Below are positions 50,086 through 59,622 of a stretch of DNA of 64,000 bases, one piece after another (position 1 is the stretch's first letter; every line of letters begins with the position of its first letter). Below the pieces are notes generated by a model. It searched no databases. It was not told the DNA's origin and saw only the letters and a list, made by a program, of their open reading frames with translations. The DNA is from Allofrancisella frigidaquae (lineage in GTDB: Bacteria > Pseudomonadota > Gammaproteobacteria > Francisellales > Francisellaceae). The stretch lies in contig NZ_CP038017.1 of assembly GCF_012222825.1 (NCBI RefSeq), positions 1,610,181 to 1,674,180 of the forward strand, in the 5' to 3' direction. The position numbers and the translations under genes were made by a program.

Positions 50086-51703
50086 TCTATTTAAAATCAT
50101 TGGTTTTATACTAACGGTATTTATAGCGATTAATATTAGTTATGCCAACGTATCGGCAACTATAGATAGAACTCATCTTGAAAAGGGTGAAACAGCTCAG
50201 CTAGTATTACAATTAGATAACTTTGATAGTAAGCCGGATTTATCTGTATTGGATAAGAATTTTATAGTCTATAACACTAGTACTAGTAGCAAAACAACAA
50301 TTATAAATGGTAAGAAAAGTGTACAATATGAAATGATAATCACTTTAATGCCCAATAAGTCAGGCAACTTAACTATTCCAGCAATTAAGATTGGTAGTCA
50401 AAGCACTAAAGCTATTCAGATTAAAGTGGATAAGCCATTATCAAGTGAAGAAGAAACTAAATATAATGACCTTTTTGCGATAGGTACGTTAGCAACTACA
50501 AAAAGTTATGTAAATGTGCCAGTGCTTTATACACTTAAGTTTTACTATTCAACACCAATATTAAGCCTTCAAGCTAAGCCTTTTCAAATTAAAAATTCTG
50601 AGATACGTCAGACTAGCCATAGAGTAGTTTACCAAAAAAAGGTTAATGGTAGAATGTATGATGTTCTTGAGGAAAGCTTGTTGATAGTCCCCCATAGTAC
50701 AGGTAAGATCAATATTCCAGCTATGGTTTTACAAGTGACTATGCCAAATGGGTTTGGTCAGCTAGGGGCTAAAACAGAATATGTATCAACCAAACCTATT
50801 AGCTTAAATATAGCACCTATTCCAGATAATGTGGATATTCAAGATTGGTTTCCAGCGTCAAATGTTAGTTTAACAGATAATTGGTCTCAAGAGATAGATA
50901 TCAAAGAAGGAGAACTTGTTACAAGGACTATAAAAATTACCGCTGATAATGTTTTAAGTGATGATATTCCAAAACTGGAGTTTGAATCTACAGATGGTTT
51001 TAATATCTATGCTGAAAAACCAAAATTAGAAGATATTGAGAATAGTGGCAAACTTATAGGAGTAGCGACATATAAGATTGGTTATATGCCAATAAAACAA
51101 GGTGAAGTCACTGTACCAGATGTTAAGCTTAAATGGTACGATGTAGATACCCATAAATCAAAAGTAGCTAAAATAGCTACAAAAAAATTTAATATACAGA
51201 AAGGTAACCTTTCAAACGTTAACCCTTTAGGCTCTCCAATTCCTGATACCCAAATTATTCATAAAAAAGTGGTTGATCCTTTTTGGCGGAACATTGCGAT
51301 ATTCTTTATTATTTTATGGTTTATTACTTTACTTTTACTGCTAAAATGTAAATTTACAAAATTTAGAAAGTCGTCTTATGATGATAGTGTTAAAAGTGTT
51401 GCACCTAAAGGATCAGAAAGCTTAAAAGAAATAAAAAAAGCTTGTTCTAATAAGGATAATATCGCTTTACAAAAAGCTTTGATTAATTGGGCCTCTTTAA
51501 AATTTGATAGCGAGATATTTTCATTATTGGATATAGCTGATTTGATGCCACAGCTTTTGCCATTACTAAAAAATCTTAACGCAGCAATATACGCAAATAA
51601 AAGTTTTAATCAATACAAAGAGTTATTAGAATTAGTAGATAGTGTAAATAAGGAGCAAAAAATCCATCAATCTGCTAAATTAATTAAAGATTTATACGAA
51701 TAA
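50075..51703 (+). CDS. batD: BatD-like oxygen-tolerance membrane protein
   Basis: The 542-residue protein has a signal peptide (about 1-25), a periplasmic beta-rich region typical of BatD (segments ATIDRTHLEKGETAQLVLQ, TLKFYYSTPILSL and GYMPIKQGEVTVPDVKLKW), one transmembrane helix near 409-428 and a cytoplasmic helical tail. It overlaps batC by 11 bp and closes the main Bat set. These systems have been linked to aerotolerance and cell envelope integrity in several bacteria. Confidence 0.9.
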   Translation: MKISLFKIIGFILTVFIAINISYANVSATIDRTHLEKGETAQLVLQLDNFDSKPDLSVLDKNFIVYNTSTSSKTTIINGKKSVQYEMIITLMPNKSGNLTIPAIKIGSQSTKAIQIKVDKPLSSEEETKYNDLFAIGTLATTKSYVNVPVLYTLKFYYSTPILSLQAKPFQIKNSEIRQTSHRVVYQKKVNGRMYDVLEESLLIVPHSTGKINIPAMVLQVTMPNGFGQLGAKTEYVSTKPISLNIAPIPDNVDIQDWFPASNVSLTDNWSQEIDIKEGELVTRTIKITADNVLSDDIPKLEFESTDGFNIYAEKPKLEDIENSGKLIGVATYKIGYMPIKQGEVTVPDVKLKWYDVDTHKSKVAKIATKKFNIQKGNLSNVNPLGSPIPDTQIIHKKVVDPFWRNIAIFFIILWFITLLLLLKCKFTKFRKSSYDDSVKSVAPKGSESLKEIKKACSNKDNIALQKALINWASLKFDSEIFSLLDIADLMPQLLPLLKNLNAAIYANKSFNQYKELLELVDSVNKEQKIHQSAKLIKDLYE

Positions 51704-51722
51704 TAAAGTTTTAGGATTGATT

Positions 51723-52211
51723 ATGCAAAAAAAAGATTGGAAATATTACTTAGGAGTGAGCTTTTTTGTACTGTCATTTGTACCGTATATATTAGTATTT
51801 TGCATTATGCCTTTTATCGGATTTTCAACTTCTAGTTATCTTGCTATATCATCAATATTATTAATAAGTGCGGAAGGTATATTTATTTTATCTGTAATGT
51901 TGCTAGGTGAAACAATAGTTATGACAATCAAAACAGCTATTGCTAAAGTTTTTAAAAAAACTTTTACTTATAATAAATCTATAAGCTATAAAAGGTATCT
52001 TATAGGTATAATAATGTTTTTTAGTAGTTTATTCTATCCGACAGTATTAATGGAGTTAATTCTGTTGTTTGATAAGATTGATCAAGTTGGCAAAGTTAAT
52101 ATGATGTTGATATTGTTTAGTGGGGATATCTTATTTATAGGTAGTTTTTTTGTATTAGGTGGCGATTTTATAAACAAATTAAAATTAGCTTTTAAATACC
52201 AAGGTAATTAG
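51723..52211 (+). CDS. Membrane protein, 'transporter suffix domain' type
   Basis: A 162-residue integral membrane protein with four predicted helices. Segments WKYYLGVSFFVLSFVPYILV and SSILLISAEGIFILSVMLLGE resemble small proteins catalogued as transporter suffix domain; the match is by eye. The best start is the ATG at 51723, with TAGGA 6 bp upstream; an in-frame TTG at 51717 would add two residues. It lies 19 bp after batD and may be the last gene of the operon. Confidence 0.7.
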   Translation: MQKKDWKYYLGVSFFVLSFVPYILVFCIMPFIGFSTSSYLAISSILLISAEGIFILSVMLLGETIVMTIKTAIAKVFKKTFTYNKSISYKRYLIGIIMFFSSLFYPTVLMELILLFDKIDQVGKVNMMLILFSGDILFIGSFFVLGGDFINKLKLAFKYQGN

Positions 52212-52261
52212 TCGATTATTTGTTAAACTAGTAAATACAAACATTAGGTTTATCGTTTTCT

Positions 52262-52699
52262 ATGAAAGTTGAATTTCATGTCTTACAAATAAATAATCTA
52301 GCTGAGACTTTAGATGTAGTAGCGCAAAGAGTTATATCAGTATATGACGCTGGTAAAACAATAGTGATACTTGCCCCAGAGGTTGCTGCGAAAAAACTAG
52401 ACATTAAACTCTGGCAAGCTGGTGAAGAAAGTTTTATACCACATTTTTGCGCTATCAGTGCTAAAGATTATAATACCTTTAAAAATATACCAATCTTAAT
52501 AACTGATAATATGTTTATAGCTTCTGGTTTTGATGAGCTAATTAATTTAATAGATATTCCTATAGAATTAGAGAAAGTATCTATAAACAACCTTGTTGAA
52601 TTTGTATACCAAGACCAAAAGGCTTTAGGAGTTTCTCGCAATAAATACATTTTTTATAAGAAACTGGGTTTTGATATAAAAACAGTTAACTACATTTAA
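52262..52699 (+). CDS. holC: DNA polymerase III chi subunit HolC
   Basis: Chi links the clamp-loader to single-stranded-DNA binding protein during replication. The 145-residue protein starts MKVEFHVLQ and has the family segment KLWQAGEESFIPHFCA and a C-terminal KYIFYKKLGF. It stands alone between the Bat operon and an SbtA-like gene. In E. coli holC is directly upstream of valS; here they are separated by one gene. Confidence 0.88.
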   Translation: MKVEFHVLQINNLAETLDVVAQRVISVYDAGKTIVILAPEVAAKKLDIKLWQAGEESFIPHFCAISAKDYNTFKNIPILITDNMFIASGFDELINLIDIPIELEKVSINNLVEFVYQDQKALGVSRNKYIFYKKLGFDIKTVNYI

Positions 52700-52812
52700 T
52701 CGTAAAGGCTCGATAAATTCCAAAAAATTGCTCTAGCTATTTTTTAGTTTACACTCTCAAATATTAATATTTTCATGCTATAATTTAATTCTATAATTTT
52801 TAGGTTAAGCAA

Positions 52813-53766
52813 ATGAGTTCTCTTATAACGCCTCCAATCCTATTTTTCTTTTTAGGTTTTATAGCAGCAATATTTAAAAGTAATATTCACATTCCTAATG
52901 ATATAAAAAAATTTTTATCTATATATTTATTGATTTCTATAGGTTATAAGGGAGGCTTTCAAATATATCATAATGGCATAGATACTAATGGTATTTTGGT
53001 AATAATAATTTGTATGCTATTTTCTTTTACAATGCCTTTTATTTTATATGCTTTTTTACAAAAATGGATTTTAAAGGTAAGAACTGATTCTGTTTTGATA
53101 GCTTCATCATATAGTTCTGTAAGTGCTGTAACTTTTATAACAGCAATAAATGTACTTGTGGCAGATAGTGTAAATTATGATGGATATATGATAGTAGCTT
53201 TGACTATTATGGAGTTTCCAGCAATAATAGCAGGCACGATGATATATTATCTCTTTATTGAAAAAACAACAAAGACATATCAACCTACTGTGTTTTTAAA
53301 TTCTGTTAAGGAATCACTATTAGATTATTCTGTTATATTGCTTGTAGGAAGCTTGTTTATAGGGTTTTTGTGTGGAGATAGTGGAAACATGGATATGTCA
53401 CCTCTGACTTCTTCGTTATTTAAAGGAATGTTAGCGCTTTTTCTTTTGAGTATGGGTATTTCAGCTGGGGAGCAAATAGGTATATTAAAAAAAGCTGGAG
53501 TTAAATTAATAGCTTTCGCGATACTAATGCCAATAGCATTATCATTACTAGCTATTTTGTTAGGCTCTATTATACATCTAGGCGAAGGTAATACTCTATT
53601 ATTAGCGGTACTTTTCGGTGGAGCATCTTATATAGCTGTTCCAGCAGCAATGTCTGAAACAGTTAAAGGTGGAAATATAGGATTAATGGTTGCTTTAGCA
53701 TTAGTTATAACTTTTGTTTTTAATATAAGTGTTGGTATACCTATATATTTGTCTATCCTTTCTTAA
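52813..53766 (+). CDS. Sodium-dependent bicarbonate transporter family permease (SbtA-like)
   Basis: The 317-residue protein is highly hydrophobic with about ten helices. Segments ILFFFLGFIAAIFKSNIHIPNDIKKF-like start (residues 8-34), SSYSSVSAVTFITA, SMGISAGEQIG and LFGGASYIAVPAAMSETV are characteristic of the SbtA/DUF897 family. Those proteins import bicarbonate with sodium in cyanobacteria. The substrate here is inferred from family only. A TATAAT (52779-52784) about 29 bp before the ATG is a likely -10. Confidence 0.85.
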   Translation: MSSLITPPILFFFLGFIAAIFKSNIHIPNDIKKFLSIYLLISIGYKGGFQIYHNGIDTNGILVIIICMLFSFTMPFILYAFLQKWILKVRTDSVLIASSYSSVSAVTFITAINVLVADSVNYDGYMIVALTIMEFPAIIAGTMIYYLFIEKTTKTYQPTVFLNSVKESLLDYSVILLVGSLFIGFLCGDSGNMDMSPLTSSLFKGMLALFLLSMGISAGEQIGILKKAGVKLIAFAILMPIALSLLAILLGSIIHLGEGNTLLLAVLFGGASYIAVPAAMSETVKGGNIGLMVALALVITFVFNISVGIPIYLSILS

Positions 53767-53874
53767 AATATATTTATTAAAAAGCTTAGATTCTATATTT
53801 TCTTTTCCAACCTTGCTAAAATTACCTTCATTAATTTTTCTAAAGCTTACATAGTAATTTACGGTTTTTTATAA

Positions 53875-56631
53875 ATGAAAGAGATGAACAAAAACTATAA
53901 TCCAAAAGAAATAGAACAATCTAATTATCAGCAGTGGGAAACAGCTAGTAAGTTTGCTTGCGGTAATACTGATTCAAAAGAAACTTATACAATAATGTTG
54001 CCACCACCAAATGTCACAGGAACTTTACATATGGGGCATGGTTTTCAGATGACTCTAATGGATATACTTACGCGTTATAATAGGATGTCAGGTAAAGACA
54101 CACTATGGCAACCAGGTACAGATCACGCAGGTATAGCAACTCAAATGGTTGTAGAAAGACAACTCAATGCTCAAGGCATCTCAAGACATGATTTAGGACG
54201 TGAAAATTTTGTTAGTAAAGTTTGGGAATGGAAAGAGCTTTCAGGTGGTACGATTACGTCGCAAATGCGTAGAATAGGCACTTCACCAGACTGGGAAAGA
54301 GAAAGGTTTACAATGGATGAGGGTCTTTCTGATGCGGTTAAGAAATGTTTTATCAAACTATATGAAGATGGTTTAGCTTATCGTGGCGAGCGATTAGTAA
54401 ACTGGGATCCTAAGCTAAAGACAGCTGTATCTGACTTAGAAGTTGCTCAGGTAGACAAGCAAGGTTCGCTTTGGCATTTTGTATATCCAGTAGCTAATTG
54501 TGATGAAAAAATTATAATTGCTACAACTCGTCCTGAAACAATGCTAGGTGATATGGCAGTTGCAGTTCATCCAGAAGATGAAAGATATACTCATCTTGTT
54601 GGTAAAATGATAAATCTACCACTTACAGATAGACAGATTCCAATTATTGCTGATGATTATGTAGAAAAAGATTTTGGTACAGGTTGCGTAAAAATTACTC
54701 CTGCTCATGATTTTAATGACTATGAGGTGGGTAAAAGACATGATCTGCAAATGTTCAATATCTTAAACGATGATGCTAGTTTAAATTCGCAAGTTCCTGA
54801 AAAATACCAAGGTTTAGATAGATTTGAGGCACGTAAACAAATCGTTGCTGATATGGAAGCTTTAGGTCTTTTAGATAAAATTGAGCCTCATGCACTAAAA
54901 GTGCCAACTGGAGATAGAACGGGAGAAATTTTAGAGCCATATCTAACTAAACAATGGTTTGTTAAAGCTGATGTGCTTGCTAAGCCTGCAATAGAAGCTG
55001 TAGAAACAGGTAGGGTTAGATTTGTACCAGATAACTGGAAAAATACTTACTTTGCGTGGATGAGAGATATTCAAGATTGGTGCGTATCTCGTCAGTTATG
55101 GTGGGGTCATAGAATTCCAGCTTGGTACGATGAAGCAGGTAATGCTTATGTGGGCGAAGATGAGGTAGATGTTAGAGCTAAATATAGTCTGGCTGATGAT
55201 GTGACTATCAAGCAAGATGAAGATGTCTTTGATACTTGGTTTTCATCTGCATTATGGCCATTTAGTACATTAGGTTGGCCTGAGAAGACTCCTGAGTTAG
55301 CAAAATATTATCCAACAAGCGTACTTGTGACTGGCTTTGATATTATCTTCTTCTGGGTTGCTAGAATGATGATGTTTGGCATGTACTTTATGAAAGATGT
55401 GCCATTTAGAGATATTTATATTACAGGTCTTATCCGTGATAGTGAAGGTCAAAAAATGTCTAAATCAAAAGGTAATGTTTTAGATCCTGTAGATTTGATA
55501 GATGGTATTTCATTAGATGATTTACTTAAGAAAAGAACTACTGGTCTGATGCAACCACAAATGAAAGCTAAGATTGAGAAAGCGACTAAGAAAGAATTCC
55601 CAGAAGGTATTAGTGCTTATGGTGCCGATGCGGTGAGATTTACTTATGCAGCATTAGCTTCTACATCGCGTGATATTAGCTTTGATACGGCTAGAGTTGA
55701 GGGTTATCGTAACTTCTGTAACAAGCTTTGGAATGCTTCAAGATTTGTAATGATGAACCTTGATGATTATAAGATTTGTGGTAACTATGAGCTAGATGTT
55801 GCAGATAAATGGATGTGGAGTGTTTTAAACACTGCAATTGCTGATGTGCATAGGCACTTGGATAACTATCGTTTCGACTTAGTAGCAAATACTATTTATG
55901 ATTTGGTATGGAATAACTATTGTGATTGGTATGTTGAGTTTACTAAAGTCGCTTTGAAAGATGAGTCACTATCTGAAAGCCAAAAAAATGGCGTTAAATA
56001 TACACTTACTAAAGTTTTAGAAAATATCCTTGCTTTAGCACATCCGCTGATACCATTTATTACGGAAAGTGTTTACCAGCAGTTAAAGGCGCACTTAAAT
56101 GATGCTAAAGAAACAATTATGGATGTATCTTACCCTGTAGTTGCTCAAGACTTAGAGGCACCAGGAGCTGAAAAGGTCATAACATGGTTACAAACTGTAG
56201 TGACTACTTTGCGTAATATGCGTAGTGAAGTTGGTATCAAGCCATCTTTAGAGATTTCTTTAATTGTTAAAGATGTTGCAGATAAGGATAAAGAGTATCT
56301 AGCACAAACTCAAGGATTTATAAAAGCTTTAGCTAAAGTCAAAGATATTGAGTTTAATGATAATCCACCAACTTCTTTATCACAAATTGTTGAAGGGCTT
56401 GAGTTAAATATTCCATTAGCAGGGTTAGTTGATATTGAAGCTGAGAAAGCAAGGTTAGATAAAGAATTAGACAAGCTAAAAAGCGAAGTTGATAGGGTAC
56501 AAAAGAAGCTATCTAATGAAAGATTTGTCTCAAATGCTCCAGAGATTGTAGTTGCTGCAGAAAAAGAAAAGCTTGCTAAGTATCAAGAGCTTTATGCTAA
56601 AGTTTTAGAGAAAAAAGAAGCTTTGAAGTGA
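53875..56631 (+). CDS. valS: Valyl-tRNA synthetase ValS
   Basis: ValS charges tRNA-Val and edits misacylated threonine. The 918-residue protein has the class I HIGH motif as H52-M-G-H55 in NVTGTLHMGHGF, the editing domain (CP1, about 190-340) and KMSKS at about 527-531 (EGQKMSKSKGNV). The anticodon-binding domain and a C-terminal coiled-coil arm (about 850-918) complete it. The first ATG is kept; an ATG nine bases later is possible. Convergent with trpD across the second IS. Confidence 0.97.
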   Translation: MKEMNKNYNPKEIEQSNYQQWETASKFACGNTDSKETYTIMLPPPNVTGTLHMGHGFQMTLMDILTRYNRMSGKDTLWQPGTDHAGIATQMVVERQLNAQGISRHDLGRENFVSKVWEWKELSGGTITSQMRRIGTSPDWERERFTMDEGLSDAVKKCFIKLYEDGLAYRGERLVNWDPKLKTAVSDLEVAQVDKQGSLWHFVYPVANCDEKIIIATTRPETMLGDMAVAVHPEDERYTHLVGKMINLPLTDRQIPIIADDYVEKDFGTGCVKITPAHDFNDYEVGKRHDLQMFNILNDDASLNSQVPEKYQGLDRFEARKQIVADMEALGLLDKIEPHALKVPTGDRTGEILEPYLTKQWFVKADVLAKPAIEAVETGRVRFVPDNWKNTYFAWMRDIQDWCVSRQLWWGHRIPAWYDEAGNAYVGEDEVDVRAKYSLADDVTIKQDEDVFDTWFSSALWPFSTLGWPEKTPELAKYYPTSVLVTGFDIIFFWVARMMMFGMYFMKDVPFRDIYITGLIRDSEGQKMSKSKGNVLDPVDLIDGISLDDLLKKRTTGLMQPQMKAKIEKATKKEFPEGISAYGADAVRFTYAALASTSRDISFDTARVEGYRNFCNKLWNASRFVMMNLDDYKICGNYELDVADKWMWSVLNTAIADVHRHLDNYRFDLVANTIYDLVWNNYCDWYVEFTKVALKDESLSESQKNGVKYTLTKVLENILALAHPLIPFITESVYQQLKAHLNDAKETIMDVSYPVVAQDLEAPGAEKVITWLQTVVTTLRNMRSEVGIKPSLEISLIVKDVADKDKEYLAQTQGFIKALAKVKDIEFNDNPPTSLSQIVEGLELNIPLAGLVDIEAEKARLDKELDKLKSEVDRVQKKLSNERFVSNAPEIVVAAEKEKLAKYQELYAKVLEKKEALK

Positions 56632-56680
56632 TTTTCAAGAGTTAGTTTTATATGATTTAAATTAGTCTAGATATAGAAGA

Positions 56681-58020
56681 GGGACTTTCCAAATAAATGT
56701 GTAAATTCTTAATTAACCTGCTAGATTATTTCTAGCGAAATATTAAGGATAGAAACAATGTCTAAGAATAAGAAGTCAGAAGATATTTACACAGCTATTG
56801 CAGATCAAATAATAGATTCAGGTGTTGATATTAATCAAATGTTTGAGAAAGATGGTTTGCTAAAGCAACTAACAAAACGATTATTAGAAAAAGCACTAGA
56901 TGCAGAAATGAATAGTCATCTTGGTTATTCAAAACACCAAAGGACTAATTCATCAAATGCTAGGAATGGCTATAGTAACAAGACATTAGCTACAGACACA
57001 GGTAATTTGGAAATATCAGTTCCACGAGATAGAGATAGTGACTTTGAACCTCAAATAGTTCCCAAAAGAGTCACCAAGATAAACGGCTTAGACCAAAAAA
57101 TTATATCTTTGTATGCTAAAGGTATGAGTACTACAGATATCCAACAACAGTTATTTGAGTTATATGATACAAAGATAAGTACAAGCTTTATAAGTGATGT
57201 TACAGAAGCTATTATTGATGATGTTAAAGCATGGCAAAATAGACCTTTAGAGTCAGTTTATCCAATAGTGTTTTTTGACTGTATAGTCGTTAAAGTTAGA
57301 GAAGACAAGCATATTATTAATAAAGCTGTGTATGTGGCTCTTGGCATATCGTTAACTGGTCATAAGGATGTATTAGGTCTTTGGATCAGTCAAAATGAAG
57401 GTGCTAAATATTGGCTTAGTGTTTTTACTGAATTAAAGAATAGAGGCTTACAGGATATATTTATAGCATGTACTGATAATTTAAAAGGCATGTCTGATGC
57501 TATACAAGCTATATACCCTGAGACAAAGCATCAGCTTTGTATCGTTCATCAAATTCGTAATAGTCTTAAGTATGTGCCATATAAAGACAAGAAAGAGGTA
57601 GCTAGAGAGTTAAAGAAAATATATGATGCTGATACCATTGCAATAGCTCAATCTGAGCTTGATAACTTTGCAAATAAATATGATACTAAATATCCTTTAA
57701 TTTCAAAGTCATGGATAAATAATTGGGATAATTTAACTGTATTCTTGCAATATCCTCCAAAAATTCGTAAAGTTATTTACACTACTAATGCGATTGAATC
57801 GCTTAATAGCCAGTTTAGGAAAGTCATTAAGAATAAAAAGCTATTTCCTAAAGATGACTCTGTTTTCAAATCTTTGTACTTGGCTATAGATTATTTGACT
57901 AAAAAATGGTCTATGCCTGTTAAATATTGGAATGAGGCTATGCCTTATTTCGCTATCGAGTTTGAGCATAGAATTCAGAGATTCATGTAAGTGAATTTAC
58001 ACAGTTAAGTGGAAAGGCTC
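56681..58020 (+). mobile_element. IS256-family insertion sequence, copy 2, inserted in the trpD tail
   Basis: A second 1,340-bp element, offset by exactly 17,420 bp from copy 1 and in the same orientation, with the same ends. Its target duplication is a different perfect 8-mer, ATAGAAGA (56673-56680 and 58021-58028). As each copy keeps its own duplication, both arose by separate transposition. The right end falls inside the last codons of trpD on the opposite strand. By eye the two copies look identical along their full length. Confidence 0.95.
56758..57990 (+). CDS. IS256-family DDE transposase (copy 2)
   Basis: The 410-residue protein is identical in sequence to the transposase of copy 1, with D174, D240 and E347 as candidate catalytic residues. 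The frame is intact. The identity of the two copies implies recent spread or gene conversion. Confidence 0.96.
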   Translation: MSKNKKSEDIYTAIADQIIDSGVDINQMFEKDGLLKQLTKRLLEKALDAEMNSHLGYSKHQRTNSSNARNGYSNKTLATDTGNLEISVPRDRDSDFEPQIVPKRVTKINGLDQKIISLYAKGMSTTDIQQQLFELYDTKISTSFISDVTEAIIDDVKAWQNRPLESVYPIVFFDCIVVKVREDKHIINKAVYVALGISLTGHKDVLGLWISQNEGAKYWLSVFTELKNRGLQDIFIACTDNLKGMSDAIQAIYPETKHQLCIVHQIRNSLKYVPYKDKKEVARELKKIYDADTIAIAQSELDNFANKYDTKYPLISKSWINNWDNLTVFLQYPPKIRKVIYTTNAIESLNSQFRKVIKNKKLFPKDDSVFKSLYLAIDYLTKKWSMPVKYWNEAMPYFAIEFEHRIQRFM

Positions 58021-59048
58021 ATAGAAGATAATAATTTATTTTTACCATAATTTCTAACTTTTTCTAACTTTTTATAACATTCACCAGACCTTATAAGAGC
58101 TAAAATATTTTTAGTATTTTCTACTAAATTACTTTTATCAAAAAGTTTCATCATTAAAGCAACGTTAACTGCCACAGCACTATTTTGAGCTTGTGTGCCT
58201 TTACCTAACAATATTTGTTTTATAATTTGAGCATTTTCTGCTGGGGAGCCACCTTGAAGTTCTTTAATATCAAAAAGATCTATACCAAAATCACTTGGTT
58301 TTAGTGTATATTCTTTTATACCGTTTTTGTTAACTTCTGCTACATAAGTTATATCATGTATAGCTACTTCATCTAAACCACTTCCATGAACTACTATAGC
58401 TTTTTGTGTATCCATTTGGGATAGAGTTTTTGCCATTGGCAAAATTAAATCTTTTGAATAAACACCTATTAGAGCCTTTTTAGGGCGAGCAGGATTTATT
58501 AAAGGTCCAAGAATATTAAATATTGTTCTAGTTTTTAATATAGATCTAGCTTCTTTAACATATTTAAAACCATCATTATAAAAGGGAGCAAATAAAAAAC
58601 CTAAATTATTATCTTCTATACTTTTTTTAGTTTTCTCAGGTGAAAGATTTATATCTACACCTAACGTTTCTAGTAAATCAAAAGAACCTGATTTACTAGA
58701 AACACTTCTACCACCGTGTTTTGCAACTTTAAAACCTGCTGTTGCAGCTACAATAGCAGCTGTAGTTGATATATTAATAGTACTAAAGCCATCTCCACCT
58801 GTACCTACAATATCTACTACGTTATTATCCATTTCAGGAAATTTTTTAGCATTATTCACCAAAGCATTTGCTGCTGCTGATATCTCTACTGGTGTTTCTT
58901 TTTTTAGTTTAAGGGCAATTAAAATACTAGTTTGTAAAGCTACAGGAATTTCACCTTTTATAAAAAAATCAAATAACTGGTAGCTTTCTTCGTATGTTAA
59001 ATCTTCTAAATTATAAAGCTTATTTTTTATATTATCTAAACTAATCAT
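58005..59048 (-). CDS. trpD: Anthranilate phosphoribosyltransferase TrpD, C-terminus recoded by IS256
   Basis: TrpD joins anthranilate and PRPP in the second step of tryptophan synthesis. The 347-residue protein has the anthranilate- and PRPP-site segments [27 protein letters not shown] and [13 protein letters not shown]. Its stop and last five codons lie in or across the IS right end: it now ends SS-Met-Ser-Leu-Ser-Thr. Removing the IS and one target copy restores SS-Ile-Ser-Arg-Leu-Ile and a stop, the same length of 347. The start overlaps the trpG stop by 8 bp. This is a separate TrpD, not a TrpGD fusion. Confidence 0.94.
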   Translation of the reverse strand: MISLDNIKNKLYNLEDLTYEESYQLFDFFIKGEIPVALQTSILIALKLKKETPVEISAAANALVNNAKKFPEMDNNVVDIVGTGGDGFSTINISTTAAIVAATAGFKVAKHGGRSVSSKSGSFDLLETLGVDINLSPEKTKKSIEDNNLGFLFAPFYNDGFKYVKEARSILKTRTIFNILGPLINPARPKKALIGVYSKDLILPMAKTLSQMDTQKAIVVHGSGLDEVAIHDITYVAEVNKNGIKEYTLKPSDFGIDLFDIKELQGGSPAENAQIIKQILLGKGTQAQNSAVAVNVALMMKLFDKSNLVENTKNILALIRSGECYKKLEKVRNYGKNKLLSSMSLST

Positions 59049-59622
59049 TTTGTATCCAGTTTATGATATTTTTTAAAAGTTTTGTTCCTTGAGTTGTCAT
59101 TATTGATTCTGGGTGAAATTGTAGACCACAAATTTTATTTTCATCATCAACTACAGCCATCACTAAATCATTTACTTCAGCTGTAACTTTTAAGTCCATA
59201 GGTACTTTTACAGCTACTAGAGAATGATATCTAGCAACTGTTAAAGGGGATCCTAAACCTTTAAAAATAATATGGTTATTGTGTTTAACCCTAGCTATTT
59301 TGCCATGTACGATTTCATTAGCATGAGAAACAATGCCACCATAAGCTTCAACAATAGCTTGATGTCCTAAACATATACCTATAACAGGTACTTTACCTTT
59401 TATTTTCGATATTAGAGGAACAATATACCCAGCTTGATTAGGATTACCTGGACCTGGAGATATAACGACTATAGGATTTTTTGTAGCATTTATTTTTTCC
59501 AATAAAAACTCTAGTTCTAAATTATTCCTATAAACTTCCACTTGATTACCTAAAGATTTAAATTCATCTACTAAGTTATAAGAAAAAGAATCAAAGTTAT
59601 CTATAAATATAATATTAGCCAT
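59041..59622 (-). CDS. trpG: Anthranilate synthase component II TrpG
   Basis: The glutamine amidotransferase subunit that supplies ammonia to TrpE. Start is taken at the ATG at 59622 ([12 protein letters not shown]), with GGAG 6 bp upstream, giving 193 residues; a longer frame to 59640 lacks that site. The catalytic triad is C84 (GICLGHQ), H170 and E172 (LQFHPES). It overlaps trpE by 8 bp and trpD by 8 bp. Confidence 0.94.
   Translation of the reverse strand: MANIIFIDNFDSFSYNLVDEFKSLGNQVEVYRNNLELEFLLEKINATKNPIVVISPGPGNPNQAGYIVPLISKIKGKVPVIGICLGHQAIVEAYGGIVSHANEIVHGKIARVKHNNHIIFKGLGSPLTVARYHSLVAVKVPMDLKVTAEVNDLVMAVVDDENKICGLQFHPESIMTTQGTKLLKNIINWIQND

Noticed and set aside
39261..58020. Composite transposon formed by the two IS copies
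   Set aside because: Each IS has its own target duplication and the inside is housekeeping DNA, so they are independent insertions.
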